NCBI GenBank assembly: GCA_049509635.1
Contig: JBEKZS010000015.1
Span: forward strand, 1-45,230
Source of the DNA: Roseiarcus sp049509635
GTDB lineage: Bacteria; Pseudomonadota; Alphaproteobacteria; Rhizobiales; Beijerinckiaceae
Direction of reading: 5' to 3'
DNA: 45,230 bases
Positions 1 through 8,038 of the stretch are shown here, one piece after another. A program made the translations under genes and the position numbers. Position 1 is the stretch's first letter. The number at the start of each line of letters is the position of its first letter. The notes beneath the pieces were generated by a model. It made no database searches, was not told the origin of the DNA, and saw nothing but the letters and a program-made list of their open reading frames with translations.

Positions 1-58
1 CTATCCGATCGAGATGCAGAGACTCTCTGGGAAAGCACGGTGCGACCCCCCCACCCGG

Positions 59-81
59 CCCTCCCCCACGAGGGGGGAGGG
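59..81. repeat. GC-rich palindrome, REP-like intergenic repeat
   Basis: A C-rich arm (59-67) pairs perfectly over 9 bp with a G-rich arm (73-81) across a 5-nt loop. It lies a few bases beyond the stop codon of the minus-strand EamA gene. There is no T-tract, so a classical terminator is not shown. C-rich/G-rich palindromes of this kind are scattered between genes in many Hyphomicrobiales genomes, so a dispersed repeat that also ends transcription is my inference. Bases 1-58 hold nothing I can assign. Confidence 0.45.
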
Positions 82-85
82 AGAA

Positions 86-958
86 CTAAGCGGCGCGCCA
101 AGCGAGCAGCCGCTCGCCGAACACGTTGAAGGCCAAGCCTGCCATTACCAGAATTGCGCCGACAAACTCAAATGGGCCGAGCGGTTCGTCGAACACGACC
201 CGGCCGGCGATCATCCCGAACACCGGGATCAGCAGCGCGAACGGCGCGATCTTCGCAGCCGAGTGATGCGCGAGCAGCCGGCTCCACAGCCCGAAGCCGA
301 GAATCGTGCCGCCATAGGCGAGCGCGGCGACGCAGGCGGCCAGAACCCAGCTCGGGTGGGTCAGCGCCGCGATCCCGCGCGCGCCCTCGAACAGCCACGA
401 CAGCGCGAACAGCGGCAGCGGCGCGGCGAGGCTCGACCAGACGACGAAGGCGAACATGTCGATGCGCCCCGCGAGCTTGGAGGTCAGATTGCCGGCGCCC
501 CAGCAGAATGCCGCGGCGATCACCATCAGGAACGGGCCGAGGCTGGCCCCGCCGAGCCGCGGCGCGCCGATCGCGGCGATGCCCGCCACCGCGACGCCGG
601 CGCCGATCGCCTGCACCACGGTCGGCCGCTCGCCGAGCGCGATCCAGGCGAGGAAGACGGTGACGAAGGCCTGGAGCTGGATGACCAGCGAGGCGAGCCC
701 GACCGGCATGCCCTGGCCGATCGCCAGGAACAGCAGCCCGAACTGGCCGACCCCGACGAACAGGCCGTAGAGGATCACCAGCAGCGGCCGCGCGCGCGGC
801 GGCTTGACGAACAGGATCGCGGGGAAGGCGGCGAACACGAACCGCAGCGCGGTCAGGGTCAGCGGCGGCGCCTCGCGCACGCCGATCTTGATCGCGATGA
901 AGGCGAGGCCGAGAGCCGCGGCGGCGACGATCGCCGCCAGGAGGTCGCGTGGCGTCAT
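86..958 (-). CDS. EamA/DMT-superfamily membrane transporter
   Basis: A 290-residue, very hydrophobic protein with about ten predicted membrane helices in two similar halves, the usual architecture of EamA (drug/metabolite transporter) carriers in the inner membrane. The first half has the typical small-residue helix followed by a segment rich in T-A-L-R-F. The second half contains the A-F-C-W-G-A-G-N-L motif that marks the start of the second EamA repeat. Substrate cannot be read from the sequence; relatives export amino acids or metabolites. It starts 23 nt after the stop of tatC on the same strand and may be the last gene of a tatABC-eamA transcript. In many relatives serS follows tatC, but no serS is visible here. 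Confidence 0.88.
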   Translation of the reverse strand: MTPRDLLAAIVAAAALGLAFIAIKIGVREAPPLTLTALRFVFAAFPAILFVKPPRARPLLVILYGLFVGVGQFGLLFLAIGQGMPVGLASLVIQLQAFVTVFLAWIALGERPTVVQAIGAGVAVAGIAAIGAPRLGGASLGPFLMVIAAAFCWGAGNLTSKLAGRIDMFAFVVWSSLAAPLPLFALSWLFEGARGIAALTHPSWVLAACVAALAYGGTILGFGLWSRLLAHHSAAKIAPFALLIPVFGMIAGRVVFDEPLGPFEFVGAILVMAGLAFNVFGERLLAWRAA

Positions 959-981
959 GACGGCTCCCGCTGCGCGGCGGC

Positions 982-1785
982 TCAGGTCGACGTCTTGCCC
1001 GCCGCGCTCGCCGCCTTGGCCGCCGCCGCCGCGCGCCGCTTCTCGACCAGCCGCACCGCGATCACCGCGCCTTCATAGAGGGCGAGCATCGGCAGCGCCA
1101 GCGAGCACATGCTGATGAGATCGGGCGGGGTCAGGATCGCCGCCAGCCCGACCACCGCGACGATCGCGTAGCGGCGCATCGAGACCAGATATTTGGAATC
1201 GACGATGCCGACATGGCCGAGCAGGGTCAGGATCACCGGCAGCTGGAAGGCGATGCCGAAGGCGAAGATCAGGGTCATGATCAGCGACAGATATTCGCTG
1301 ACCTTGGGCAGCAGTTCGATCGTCGCCTCGCCGGCGACATTGACCTGCTGGAGCGACACCGAGAAGCGGATCAGCAGCGGCATCACGACGAAATAGACGA
1401 GCAGGCCGCCGAGCGTGAAGAAGATCGGCGTGGCGATCAGATACGGCAGGAACGCCTGCTTCTCGTGCTTGTAGAGCCCCGGCGCGATGAACTTGTAGAT
1501 CTGCTGGGCGATGATCGGAAAGGCGATGACCCCGGCGCCGAACATGCTGAGCTGGAGGTTGGTGTAGAACTGCTCGAGGAAGTGGGTCGCGATCAGCTTG
1601 GCGTTTTCCGCGCCGACCACCCGCACATAGGGCTCGGTCAGCACGTTGTAGATGGCGCGCGAGAAATAGAAGCAGCCGACGAAGGCGACCATGAAGGCGG
1701 CGATCGCCCGGATCAGCCGCGCGCGCAGCTCGATCAGGTGATCCATCAGCGGCGCCTTGGACGCGTCGATGTCGTCGTCGGTCAT
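982..1785 (-). CDS. tatC: Twin-arginine translocase subunit TatC
   Basis: A 267-residue inner-membrane protein with six predicted helices. It is the receptor of the Tat pathway, which binds twin-arginine signal peptides and, with TatB and TatA, exports folded proteins. The N-terminus has the hallmark M-D-H-L-I-E-L-R-A-R-L motif (about residues 14-24). Later come the conserved segment F-Y-T-N-L-Q-L-S-M-F and the P-x-I-x-x-Q-I-Y-K-F-I-A-P-G-L loop. Length is normal for the family. The start ATG overlaps the tatB stop as ATGA, implying translational coupling. A basic, alanine-rich C-terminal tail follows the last helix. Confidence 0.97.
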   Translation of the reverse strand: MTDDDIDASKAPLMDHLIELRARLIRAIAAFMVAFVGCFYFSRAIYNVLTEPYVRVVGAENAKLIATHFLEQFYTNLQLSMFGAGVIAFPIIAQQIYKFIAPGLYKHEKQAFLPYLIATPIFFTLGGLLVYFVVMPLLIRFSVSLQQVNVAGEATIELLPKVSEYLSLIMTLIFAFGIAFQLPVILTLLGHVGIVDSKYLVSMRRYAIVAVVGLAAILTPPDLISMCSLALPMLALYEGAVIAVRLVEKRRAAAAAKAASAAGKTST

Positions 1786-2516
1786 TCCGGGCCGCCGTGG
1801 CGCGCCGGGCCGCCATGTTCGGCCGGCTCGCCCTCGGCCGGCGCCAATCGATCGCGCAGCGCCGGGTCGGCCTCGTCGCCCCGGATCGGCGCAACCGCCA
1901 GCGGCGCCGTCGCCGGCGGCGCGTGATCGGCGAGGCGGACGGTCAGGGCTTCGGCGACCTCGGGCGCCCCGAGCCGATCGCCCTGCCCCAGCGACGGCAA
2001 CGGCGGCGGCGACGCGCCCGCAAATTCCGCCGTTCCGGTCATCGATCCCGGCCCGGACGGGCCCGCGTCCGCGCCGCCGGCGGGCGAGGCCGCCCCGCCC
2101 AGATCGCCAGGGGCCAGCGACAGCAGCGGCTGCGGCGCCGCGTCGACGGGACCGGCCGGCTCGTCGTCCTTCATCGGCCCGGTCCCGGTCAGGTCGATCG
2201 TCGAATGGCCGATTTCCTTGACGTCCCTGGGGCCGTCGACCGCGGAGGTGATCTCGTCGCGCATGATCGAGGCCGCGTCGAACGACGTGTCTATCGCGGC
2301 CGAGGCCTGGATCGCGCTGAGCTCCTTCTTGACCTCTTCGAGATCGGCCTCCTTGATCGCCTCCATGAACTGGTTCTGGAATTCCGACGCCATCCGGCGC
2401 ATCCGCCCGACCGTCTGGCCGACGGTGCGCAACACGCGCGGGAGGTCTTTTGGCCCGATGACGATCAAGGCGACGACGCCAACGACGAGTATCTTGCCTG
2501 CGTCAAGATCGAACAT
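1782..2516 (-). CDS. tatB: Sec-independent translocase subunit TatB
   Basis: A 244-residue protein. One N-terminal membrane helix (residues 5-22) ends in the V-I-G-P-K-D-L-P motif typical of TatB. An amphipathic helix follows (V-G-R-M-R-R-M-A-S-E-F-Q-N-Q-F), then a long Pro/Ala/Gly/Asp-rich tail. TatB pairs with TatC at the signal-peptide site in the inner membrane. The tail, about residues 110-244, is low-complexity and probably disordered, as in other alphaproteobacterial TatB proteins. The gene lies between tatA (88-nt gap) and tatC (ATGA overlap). Confidence 0.94.
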   Translation of the reverse strand: MFDLDAGKILVVGVVALIVIGPKDLPRVLRTVGQTVGRMRRMASEFQNQFMEAIKEADLEEVKKELSAIQASAAIDTSFDAASIMRDEITSAVDGPRDVKEIGHSTIDLTGTGPMKDDEPAGPVDAAPQPLLSLAPGDLGGAASPAGGADAGPSGPGSMTGTAEFAGASPPPLPSLGQGDRLGAPEVAEALTVRLADHAPPATAPLAVAPIRGDEADPALRDRLAPAEGEPAEHGGPARHGGPE

Positions 2517-2604
2517 GGCTATGGGCCGGCCGAGCGCCGCCGAGCGAGCCGCGCGCCCGCGCGTCCCTCACCCCCCGGAGCCCGGCTCGGCTCGCTCCGT
2601 CTGG

Positions 2605-2838
2605 TTAGCTGATCTTCTGCTTTTCCTTGGCCTCGACCGTCACGCCGCGGCTGTCCAGCGGCAGCGCGGCAGGCGCCGGCGGTTTCGCCTCGGCGTCGTC
2701 CTCGGCCATGCCCTTCTTGAAGGATTTGATGCCCTTGGCGACATCGCCCATCAGATCGGAGATCTTGCCCTTGCCGCCGAACAGCAATAGCGCGACCGCG
2801 CCGAACAACATCCAGTGCCAGATGCTAAAGCTACCCAT
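2605..2838 (-). CDS. tatA: Sec-independent translocase subunit TatA
   Basis: A 77-residue pore-forming subunit of the Tat translocase. An N-terminal M-G-S-F-S-I-W-H-W precedes the membrane helix. The L-L-L-F-G-G-K-G-K-I-S hinge and the amphipathic helix M-G-D-V-A-K-G-I-K-S-F-K-K-G-M are classic TatA. An in-frame ATG lies three codons upstream (2847), but the GAGGA ribosome site abuts that codon and is 8 nt from the ATG at 2838, so 2838 is the better start. First gene of tatABC. Confidence 0.95.
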   Translation of the reverse strand: MGSFSIWHWMLFGAVALLLFGGKGKISDLMGDVAKGIKSFKKGMAEDDAEAKPPAPAALPLDSRGVTVEAKEKQKIS

Positions 2839-3197
2839 CGAAGTCATCCTCAGCGTGAAAACGAGAGCTGCGCGATCGCACGCCTGCGCCGAGCCAAATC
2901 CTGCGCCGAACCTAAGCGCGCCCGCATACAAAAACAAGCCGCGAACGCGGGGACGGCTAATTGAGGCCCAGACCGGCCGGCGTTTGCCCGTCGGCGCGGG
3001 AACCGCCCGACGAACGCCCCCGCGCATTCCCGGCCGGACAGGAATGACTGGAGCGCACGCGCGCGCGCCGCTAGACTTGCGCTCTCGACCTCGAACCCTT
3101 GCGCGCCGGAATCCACCGATCGCTAGGCGCGACCAACGGCGGGGCCGGCGCCGCCCCGATCGGGGCGCCTTTGTGACGCCATGCGGGGTTGCGGCCG
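2839..3197. other. Divergent intergenic region, tatA / shc
   Basis: About 360 nt between the divergent tatA and shc genes. It must hold both promoters, but I cannot point to a convincing -35/-10 pair. ORFs crossing it have no recognisable protein features. Confidence 0.5.
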
Positions 3198-5213
3198 ATG
3201 TCTGAAGCGCTGAGCAAGGAAATTTCGCCGCTCCCCGGGGATCCCGAGACAACCCTCGCCCGCGCCACGGACTGGCTGCTCGCCGCCCAGAAGCCCGAGG
3301 GCTATTGGGTCGGCATGGTCGAATCCAATTCCTGCATCGAGGCGCAATGGCTGCTGTGCGCGCATATCCTGAAGATCGATCTTCCGATCAAGGCGGGGGT
3401 GATGCGCGCGCTGTTCAACCGCCAGCGCCCGGACGGCGCCTGGGACATCTATCCCGACGCGCCCGCGGGCGACATCAATTCGACCGTCGAGGTCTATGCG
3501 GCGCTGCGCGCGATGGGCGAGCCCGCCGGCCGGCCGGAGCTGGCGCGCGCGCGGGAATGGATTCACGCGCACGGCGGCCTGCGCGACGTGCGGGTGTTCA
3601 CCCGCTACTGGCTCGCCCTCATCGGAATCTGGCCGTGGCGCGACATTCCGAACCTGCCGCCCGAGATCATCCGCTTTCCCCTCTGGTTCCCGTTCAACAT
3701 CCATAATTTCGCCCAATGGGCGCGCGCGACCATGGTCCCGCTCGCCGTGCTGTGCGCGCGCCGGCCGGTCCACCCGCTGCCCGAAGCGGGCCGGCTCGAG
3801 GAGCTGTTCCCCGACGGCATCGGCAATTTCGACTTCTCGATTCCGGTCAAGCGGGCCAGGCCCTGGTCGCTCGAGGCGCTGTTCCAGTGGATCGACCGCG
3901 GCCTGCACGCCGCGCAATCGCTGCGGCTGATCCCGTGGCGCGAGAATTCGATCCGGCTGTGCCTGGAATGGATGATCCGCCACCAGGACGCCGACGGCGC
4001 GTGGGGCGGCATTCAGCCGCCGTGGATCTACGGGCTGATGGCGCTGCGCGGCGAGGGCTATGCAATCGACCATCCGGTCATGGCGCGCGGCCTCGCCGCG
4101 CTGTGCGAGCACTGGAGTTACGAGCGCGCCGGCGGCACCCATATCCAGGCGAGCGAATCGCCGGTCTGGGATACGTTGTTCTGCCTGCTGGCGATGGCCG
4201 AGTCGGGCCGCCGGCTCGCCGAGACGCCGGCGATGCGGCGCGCGCTGCGCTACATCCTCGACCATCAGATCCTCGAGCCCGGCGACTGGGCGAAGACGGT
4301 CAAGGGCGTGGCGCCGGGCGGCTGGGCGTTCGAGCGCGCCAACATCGCCTATCCCGACGTCGACGACACCGCGCTGGCGCTGCTGGTGCTCGCCAAGCTG
4401 CGCGGCGAGGCCGGCGAACTGCGCGCGCGCGTGGAGTTCGCGATCGAGCGCGGGCTCGGCTGGGTCTGGGGCATGCAATGCGCCAACGGCGGCTGGGCGG
4501 CGTTCGACCGCGACAACGACAAGGCGATCATCTCCAAGATTCCGTTCTGCAATTTCGGCGAGGCGCTGGATCCGCCGAGCGTCGACGTGACCGCCCATGT
4601 GATCGAGGCGCTCGCCGAACTCGGCCTGCACGCCGACCATCCGAAAGTGGCGCGCGCGCTCGCCTTCGTCTACGCCGAGCAGGAGCCGGAGGGCTCATGG
4701 TTCGGCCGCTGGGGGGTCAACCACATCTATGGCGTCGGCGCGGTGCTGCCCGCGCTGGCGGCGATCGGCGAGGACATGGGCGCGCCGGCGGTCCGCAAGG
4801 CCGCGGCGTGGCTGGTCGCCAAACAGAACGCCGACGGCGGCTGGGGCGAGAGCTGCGCCTCCTATATGGACGCCGACCGGATCGGGCGCGGCGCGAGCAC
4901 GCCGTCGCAGACCGCCTGGGCGTTGATGGCGCTGCTGGCGGCGGGCGGCGCCGAAATTACGGCGGCGCTCGACCGCGGCTTCGCCCATCTCGCCGCGACC
5001 CAGCGCGCCGACGGAACCTGGGACGAGGCCCATTACACCGCGACCGGCTTTCCCGGCTATGGCGTCGGCGCCCGGATCGACCTGCGCGATCCGCTGCTGC
5101 GGGAAAAACTCGGCCAGGGGCCGGAGCTTTCGCGCGGCTTCATGATCTCGTTCAACATGTACCGCCACTATTTCCCGATGATCGCGCTGGCGCGGCGCCG
5201 GACGCACGGCTGA
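3198..5213 (+). CDS. shc: Squalene-hopene cyclase
   Basis: A monotopic membrane enzyme that cyclises squalene to hopene/diplopterol, the committed step of hopanoid synthesis. The catalytic acid motif D-V-D-D-T-A is at residues 387-392. Several QW repeats (Q-x-x-x-G-x-W) are visible, for example QRPDGAW, QDADGAWGG, QCANGGWAAFD, QNADGGWGE and QRADGTWDE. The length (671 residues) is that of bacterial enzymes. An in-frame TTG at 3189 exists, but the ATG at 3198 is preferred; neither has a strong ribosome site. No other hopanoid (hpn) gene is adjacent. The gene sits alone, facing scpB, between two conserved housekeeping operons, so it has probably moved here. Confidence 0.97.
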   Translation: MSEALSKEISPLPGDPETTLARATDWLLAAQKPEGYWVGMVESNSCIEAQWLLCAHILKIDLPIKAGVMRALFNRQRPDGAWDIYPDAPAGDINSTVEVYAALRAMGEPAGRPELARAREWIHAHGGLRDVRVFTRYWLALIGIWPWRDIPNLPPEIIRFPLWFPFNIHNFAQWARATMVPLAVLCARRPVHPLPEAGRLEELFPDGIGNFDFSIPVKRARPWSLEALFQWIDRGLHAAQSLRLIPWRENSIRLCLEWMIRHQDADGAWGGIQPPWIYGLMALRGEGYAIDHPVMARGLAALCEHWSYERAGGTHIQASESPVWDTLFCLLAMAESGRRLAETPAMRRALRYILDHQILEPGDWAKTVKGVAPGGWAFERANIAYPDVDDTALALLVLAKLRGEAGELRARVEFAIERGLGWVWGMQCANGGWAAFDRDNDKAIISKIPFCNFGEALDPPSVDVTAHVIEALAELGLHADHPKVARALAFVYAEQEPEGSWFGRWGVNHIYGVGAVLPALAAIGEDMGAPAVRKAAAWLVAKQNADGGWGESCASYMDADRIGRGASTPSQTAWALMALLAAGGAEITAALDRGFAHLAATQRADGTWDEAHYTATGFPGYGVGARIDLRDPLLREKLGQGPELSRGFMISFNMYRHYFPMIALARRRTHG

Positions 5214-5214
5214 C

Positions 5215-5238
5215 GCCAGCGGCGCTCGCGCCGCTGGC
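5215..5238. terminator. Convergent hairpin between shc and scpB
   Basis: A perfect 10-bp GC-rich stem (5215-5224 with 5229-5238) and a CTCG tetraloop lie in the short gap between the convergent stop codons of shc and scpB. There is no T-tract on either strand. Position and stability suggest a two-way transcription stop or an mRNA 3' end protector. Confidence 0.55.
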
Positions 5239-5259
5239 GCGCCGGCCCCGCCGCGCCGC

Positions 5260-5967
5260 TCAGTCCTTCTCCTCTTCCCCCGGATCGCCCCAGACCTCGC
5301 CGAGTTCGCTCGCCGCTTCCAGCGGCTCCTCGTTCTCGGCGAGACCAGCGTCGTCGCTCGGCAGCGGCACGCCGAAGCCCGGCGGCAGCACGGCGTCGAA
5401 CAATCCGGCGCCTTTCAGCTCGTCGAGGCCCGGCAAGTCGCCGATCGCATCCAGCCCGAAATGGACGAGAAAATCCTGAGTGGTGCCGTAGGTGATCGGC
5501 CGGCCGGGCGAGCGCCGGCGGCCGCGCATGCGCACCCAGCCCGCCTCCATCAGCACGTCGAGCGCGCCCTTGGACACCGCAACGCCTCTGATCTCCTCGA
5601 TGTCGGCGCGCGTCACCGGCTGGTGATAGGCGACGATCGCGAGCGTCTCGATCGCCGCGCGCGAGAGCTTGCGCTGTTCGCGGTCTTCGCGCGCGAGCAG
5701 CCAGGCGAGATCGCCAGCGGTGCGAAACGTCCATTTGCGCGCGACGCGGACGAGATTGACGCCGCGGCCGGCATAGACGCGCTGCAACTCGGCCATGACC
5801 AGGCCGACATCGGCGCCGTCGGGCAGCCGGGTCGCGATCGTCGCCTCGTCGAGCGGCTCGGCGGCGGCGAACACCAGCGCCTCGGCGATCCGCAGCGCTT
5901 CCGGCTCGCAGGCCGGCGCCTCCGGCGCGGCGTCGGGCCAGTCGAACAGTTTCGCCACTTCGCCCAT
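5260..5967 (-). CDS. scpB: Segregation and condensation protein ScpB
   Basis: The winged-helix accessory subunit of the SMC-ScpAB condensin, acting on the nucleoid. The conserved core runs E-A-L-R-I-A-E-A-L-V-F-A-A-A-E-P-L, then L-S-R-A-A-I-E-T-L-A-I-V-A-Y-H-Q-P-V-T-R, then the second wing around G-R-P-I-T-Y-G-T-T-Q. The tail is acidic. There are two possible starts. ATG 5982 overlaps the scpA stop as ATGA but has no ribosome site. ATG 5967 is preceded by AAAGAGG at good spacing, so I list 5967 (235 residues); 5982 would add five residues. Confidence 0.95.
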   Translation of the reverse strand: MGEVAKLFDWPDAAPEAPACEPEALRIAEALVFAAAEPLDEATIATRLPDGADVGLVMAELQRVYAGRGVNLVRVARKWTFRTAGDLAWLLAREDREQRKLSRAAIETLAIVAYHQPVTRADIEEIRGVAVSKGALDVLMEAGWVRMRGRRRSPGRPITYGTTQDFLVHFGLDAIGDLPGLDELKGAGLFDAVLPPGFGVPLPSDDAGLAENEEPLEAASELGEVWGDPGEEEKD

Positions 5968-5978
5968 CACGCCCTCTT

Positions 5979-6782
5979 TCATTGCGTCGCTTGCGTCGAT
6001 TCGGCCGCCCGCACACGCGCCCAGATCGGCGCGAAGGCGCGGTCCTGGCGCAGCTCCAGCTTGCCCTCGCGCACGAGTTCGAGCGAGGCGGAGAGCGCCG
6101 AAGCGCGCGCCGTCCGCCGCAACGCCGGGTCCGGGCAATAGGCGATGAGCCAATGATCCATGTCGATCCAGTCGAGCGCGACCCCGAGCAGTCGCGACAG
6201 CGCCTCGCGCGCCTCGGCGAGCGACCAGACGACGCGGCGCGCCAGCCGCACCCGGGCGCGCGCGTGCTTCTGGCGCTGGCGCGCATAGGCCGAGAGCAGG
6301 TCGTAGAGATTGGCCTCGAATTCCGAGCGCCTGATCACCGCGACCGCCTCCGGCGCGCCGCGCGCGAAGAAATCGCGCCCGAGCCGCGGCCGGTTGACGA
6401 GCCGCTCGGCGGCCAGCCGCATCAGCTCCAGCCGCTGCAGGCGGCGCGCGAGCGCGTCGGCGAGTTCGGCCGCGCCCGGCTCTTCGGGCCGGGGCGGCTC
6501 GGGCAGCAGCAGGCGCGACTTCAGATAGGCGAGCCAGGCGGCCATCACGAGATAGTCGGCGGCGAGCTCCAGCCGCACCCGCCGCGCCTGTTCGATGAAG
6601 GCGAGATATTGCTCGGCGAGCGCCAGCACGGAGATGCGCGCCAGATCGACCTTCTGGCGCCGCGCGAGCTCGAGCAGCAGATCGAGCGGACCTTCGAAGC
6701 CGTCGACATCGACGACGAACGCCGGCTCGCCATCGCCGCGTTCGATCGCCGGTTCCATCTCGAATGCCAACCGGGCCGCCAC
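5979..6782 (-). CDS. scpA: Segregation and condensation protein ScpA
   Basis: The kleisin subunit of bacterial condensin, bridging SMC heads and binding ScpB. It is 267 residues long. The signature D-G-F-E-G-P-L-D-L-L-L-E-L (about residues 27-39) is followed by L-A-A-D-Y-L-V-M-A-A-W-L-A-Y-L-K-S-R. The C-terminal winged helix around F-E-A-N-L-Y-D-L and the final L-R segment are present. The start is GTG with an AAGGGTG ribosome site about 7 nt upstream. The scpA-scpB pair follows nagZ in the usual alphaproteobacterial order, here separated from it by an inserted plus-strand gene. Confidence 0.95.
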   Translation of the reverse strand: MAARLAFEMEPAIERGDGEPAFVVDVDGFEGPLDLLLELARRQKVDLARISVLALAEQYLAFIEQARRVRLELAADYLVMAAWLAYLKSRLLLPEPPRPEEPGAAELADALARRLQRLELMRLAAERLVNRPRLGRDFFARGAPEAVAVIRRSEFEANLYDLLSAYARQRQKHARARVRLARRVVWSLAEAREALSRLLGVALDWIDMDHWLIAYCPDPALRRTARASALSASLELVREGKLELRQDRAFAPIWARVRAAESTQATQ

Positions 6783-7071
6783 GAATCACCCTTCCCGCTT
6801 CGCTCGATGTTGACCCGAGCGGGCCGGACCCGCAATCCCCCCGGGGCCCGTGCGACTGGAGGTCGGATAGCACGGGCGCGAGCGCGGAGACACAAGAATC
6901 AAGCGTCAAAAATTACCCGGCGGCCCCGGCTGGCGGGTCGTCGATCGCTTGCGCCGCATCGCGGCGCGACGCAGGATGCGCGGCGAAATCCTGCGCCCGG
7001 CGGCGGCGTTCCGCCATGGCGGGAGGCGCGGCGAGAGGGTCGTTTCAGCCGGCCAGACGGGGGGCGAGGGG

Positions 7072-8010
7072 ATGAAAAACGGACAGTCTTCGTGGGGCTG
7101 GCTGACGGTTCTACTGCTGCTCGCCCTGCTCGCCTGCGGCTATCTGACGGCCCATCGGACGGTCGTGGGCGAATCGATCAGGCCGGAGTGGGTCGCCGTC
7201 ACCGCGACCCTGGTCGCGCTGTGCGCGCTGGCCGGCTATCTCGTCAACAGCCGCTTCGACGGCATCCTCATCGACGACCGCAATCGGGTGAGCCTGTCGC
7301 GGCTGCAGTGGGTCGCGTGGTTCGTCGTGCTGATCAGCGGCTATTTCACCGAATCGATCGCCAATGTCGTCATCCATTGGGGCGCGACGGCGCCGCCGAC
7401 CGACCCGTTCCCGACGATCGCGCCCGAACTTTTGGGGCTGATCGGGATCGCCAGCGCCTCGCCGGTGGCGAGCAGCATGATCGTCGTCAACAAGAAGCAG
7501 GCCTCCCCGGGGCTCGACGCACAGGACGCGCAAAACGCCCAGGCCGCGCAGACCGCCCGAGCCGCGCAGGCCGCGCTCGGTCCCCAGGCTGCGCAGAACG
7601 CCCAGCCCGCGCAGGACCCCCAGGCCGCCGAGGACGCGCAGGCCGCGCAAGACCCCCAGGCGGTCCCCGCGCCGCCGGCGATTCAACCCATGGCGAGCGA
7701 CGACGCCCCGACCCGGCAGGGCGCGATGGACGCGAACAAGACGACCGACGAGGCGAGCTGGGCCGATCTCTATCTCGGCGAGGAGGTCGCCAACCGCTAT
7801 GTCGTCGACATCAGCCGGCTCCAGAACCTGGTGTTCACGGTGCTGCTGATCGGCGTCTACCTCGGCGGACTCTGGGTGAAGCTGGCCGAAGTGCCCAAGG
7901 AGGGCTTCGCCTCGCTGCCCGAAGTCGGGCAGAGCTTCGTCTGGCTGCTCGGCGTCAGCCACGCCGCCTATCTCACGTCCAAGGCGGCGCCGAAGTCGCC
8001 GCCCAGGTAG
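7072..8010 (+). CDS. Unrecognised membrane protein with duplicated SxSRLQ...LLG motif
   Basis: A 312-residue protein with about six hydrophobic segments. Two halves share a pattern: S-L-S-R-L-Q-W followed by a helix and then L-L-G-L-I-G-I-A-S-A-S (about residues 75-130), and D-I-S-R-L-Q-N followed by a helix and then W-L-L-G-V-S-H-A-A-Y-L-T-S-K (about 250-305). Between them lies an Ala-Gln linker (residues 150-197). I infer an internal duplication of a small membrane unit. I recall single-copy SLxRxQ...LLGIS segments in uncharacterised membrane proteins, but I do not know a function. The ATG at 7072 follows a GAGGGG ribosome site; upstream in-frame starts lack one. The gene interrupts the nagZ-scpA order on the opposite strand, which fits a later insertion. 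Confidence 0.75.
   Translation: MKNGQSSWGWLTVLLLLALLACGYLTAHRTVVGESIRPEWVAVTATLVALCALAGYLVNSRFDGILIDDRNRVSLSRLQWVAWFVVLISGYFTESIANVVIHWGATAPPTDPFPTIAPELLGLIGIASASPVASSMIVVNKKQASPGLDAQDAQNAQAAQTARAAQAALGPQAAQNAQPAQDPQAAEDAQAAQDPQAVPAPPAIQPMASDDAPTRQGAMDANKTTDEASWADLYLGEEVANRYVVDISRLQNLVFTVLLIGVYLGGLWVKLAEVPKEGFASLPEVGQSFVWLLGVSHAAYLTSKAAPKSPPR
7519..7662 (+). repeat. In-frame 9-nt tandem repeat encoding Ala-Gln-x linker
   Basis: Degenerate repeats with a nine-base period, each coding A-Q-x or P-Q-x, fill this stretch of the membrane-protein gene. The reading frame is kept. Such minisatellite-like DNA usually expands and contracts by slippage, so linker length may vary between strains. Confidence 0.65.
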
Positions 8011-8038
8011 CGCGCCGGCGCGGGCGGGTCGAGGCCGC

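Noticed and set aside
3123..4640. A 505-codon minus-strand frame opposite shc
   Set aside because: Antisense shadow of the cyclase; low-complexity Arg/Asp/Gly/Ala composition.
7519..7662. Regular repeats considered as a CRISPR array
   Set aside because: The period is nine bases and in frame with a protein; there are no spacers and no cas genes.
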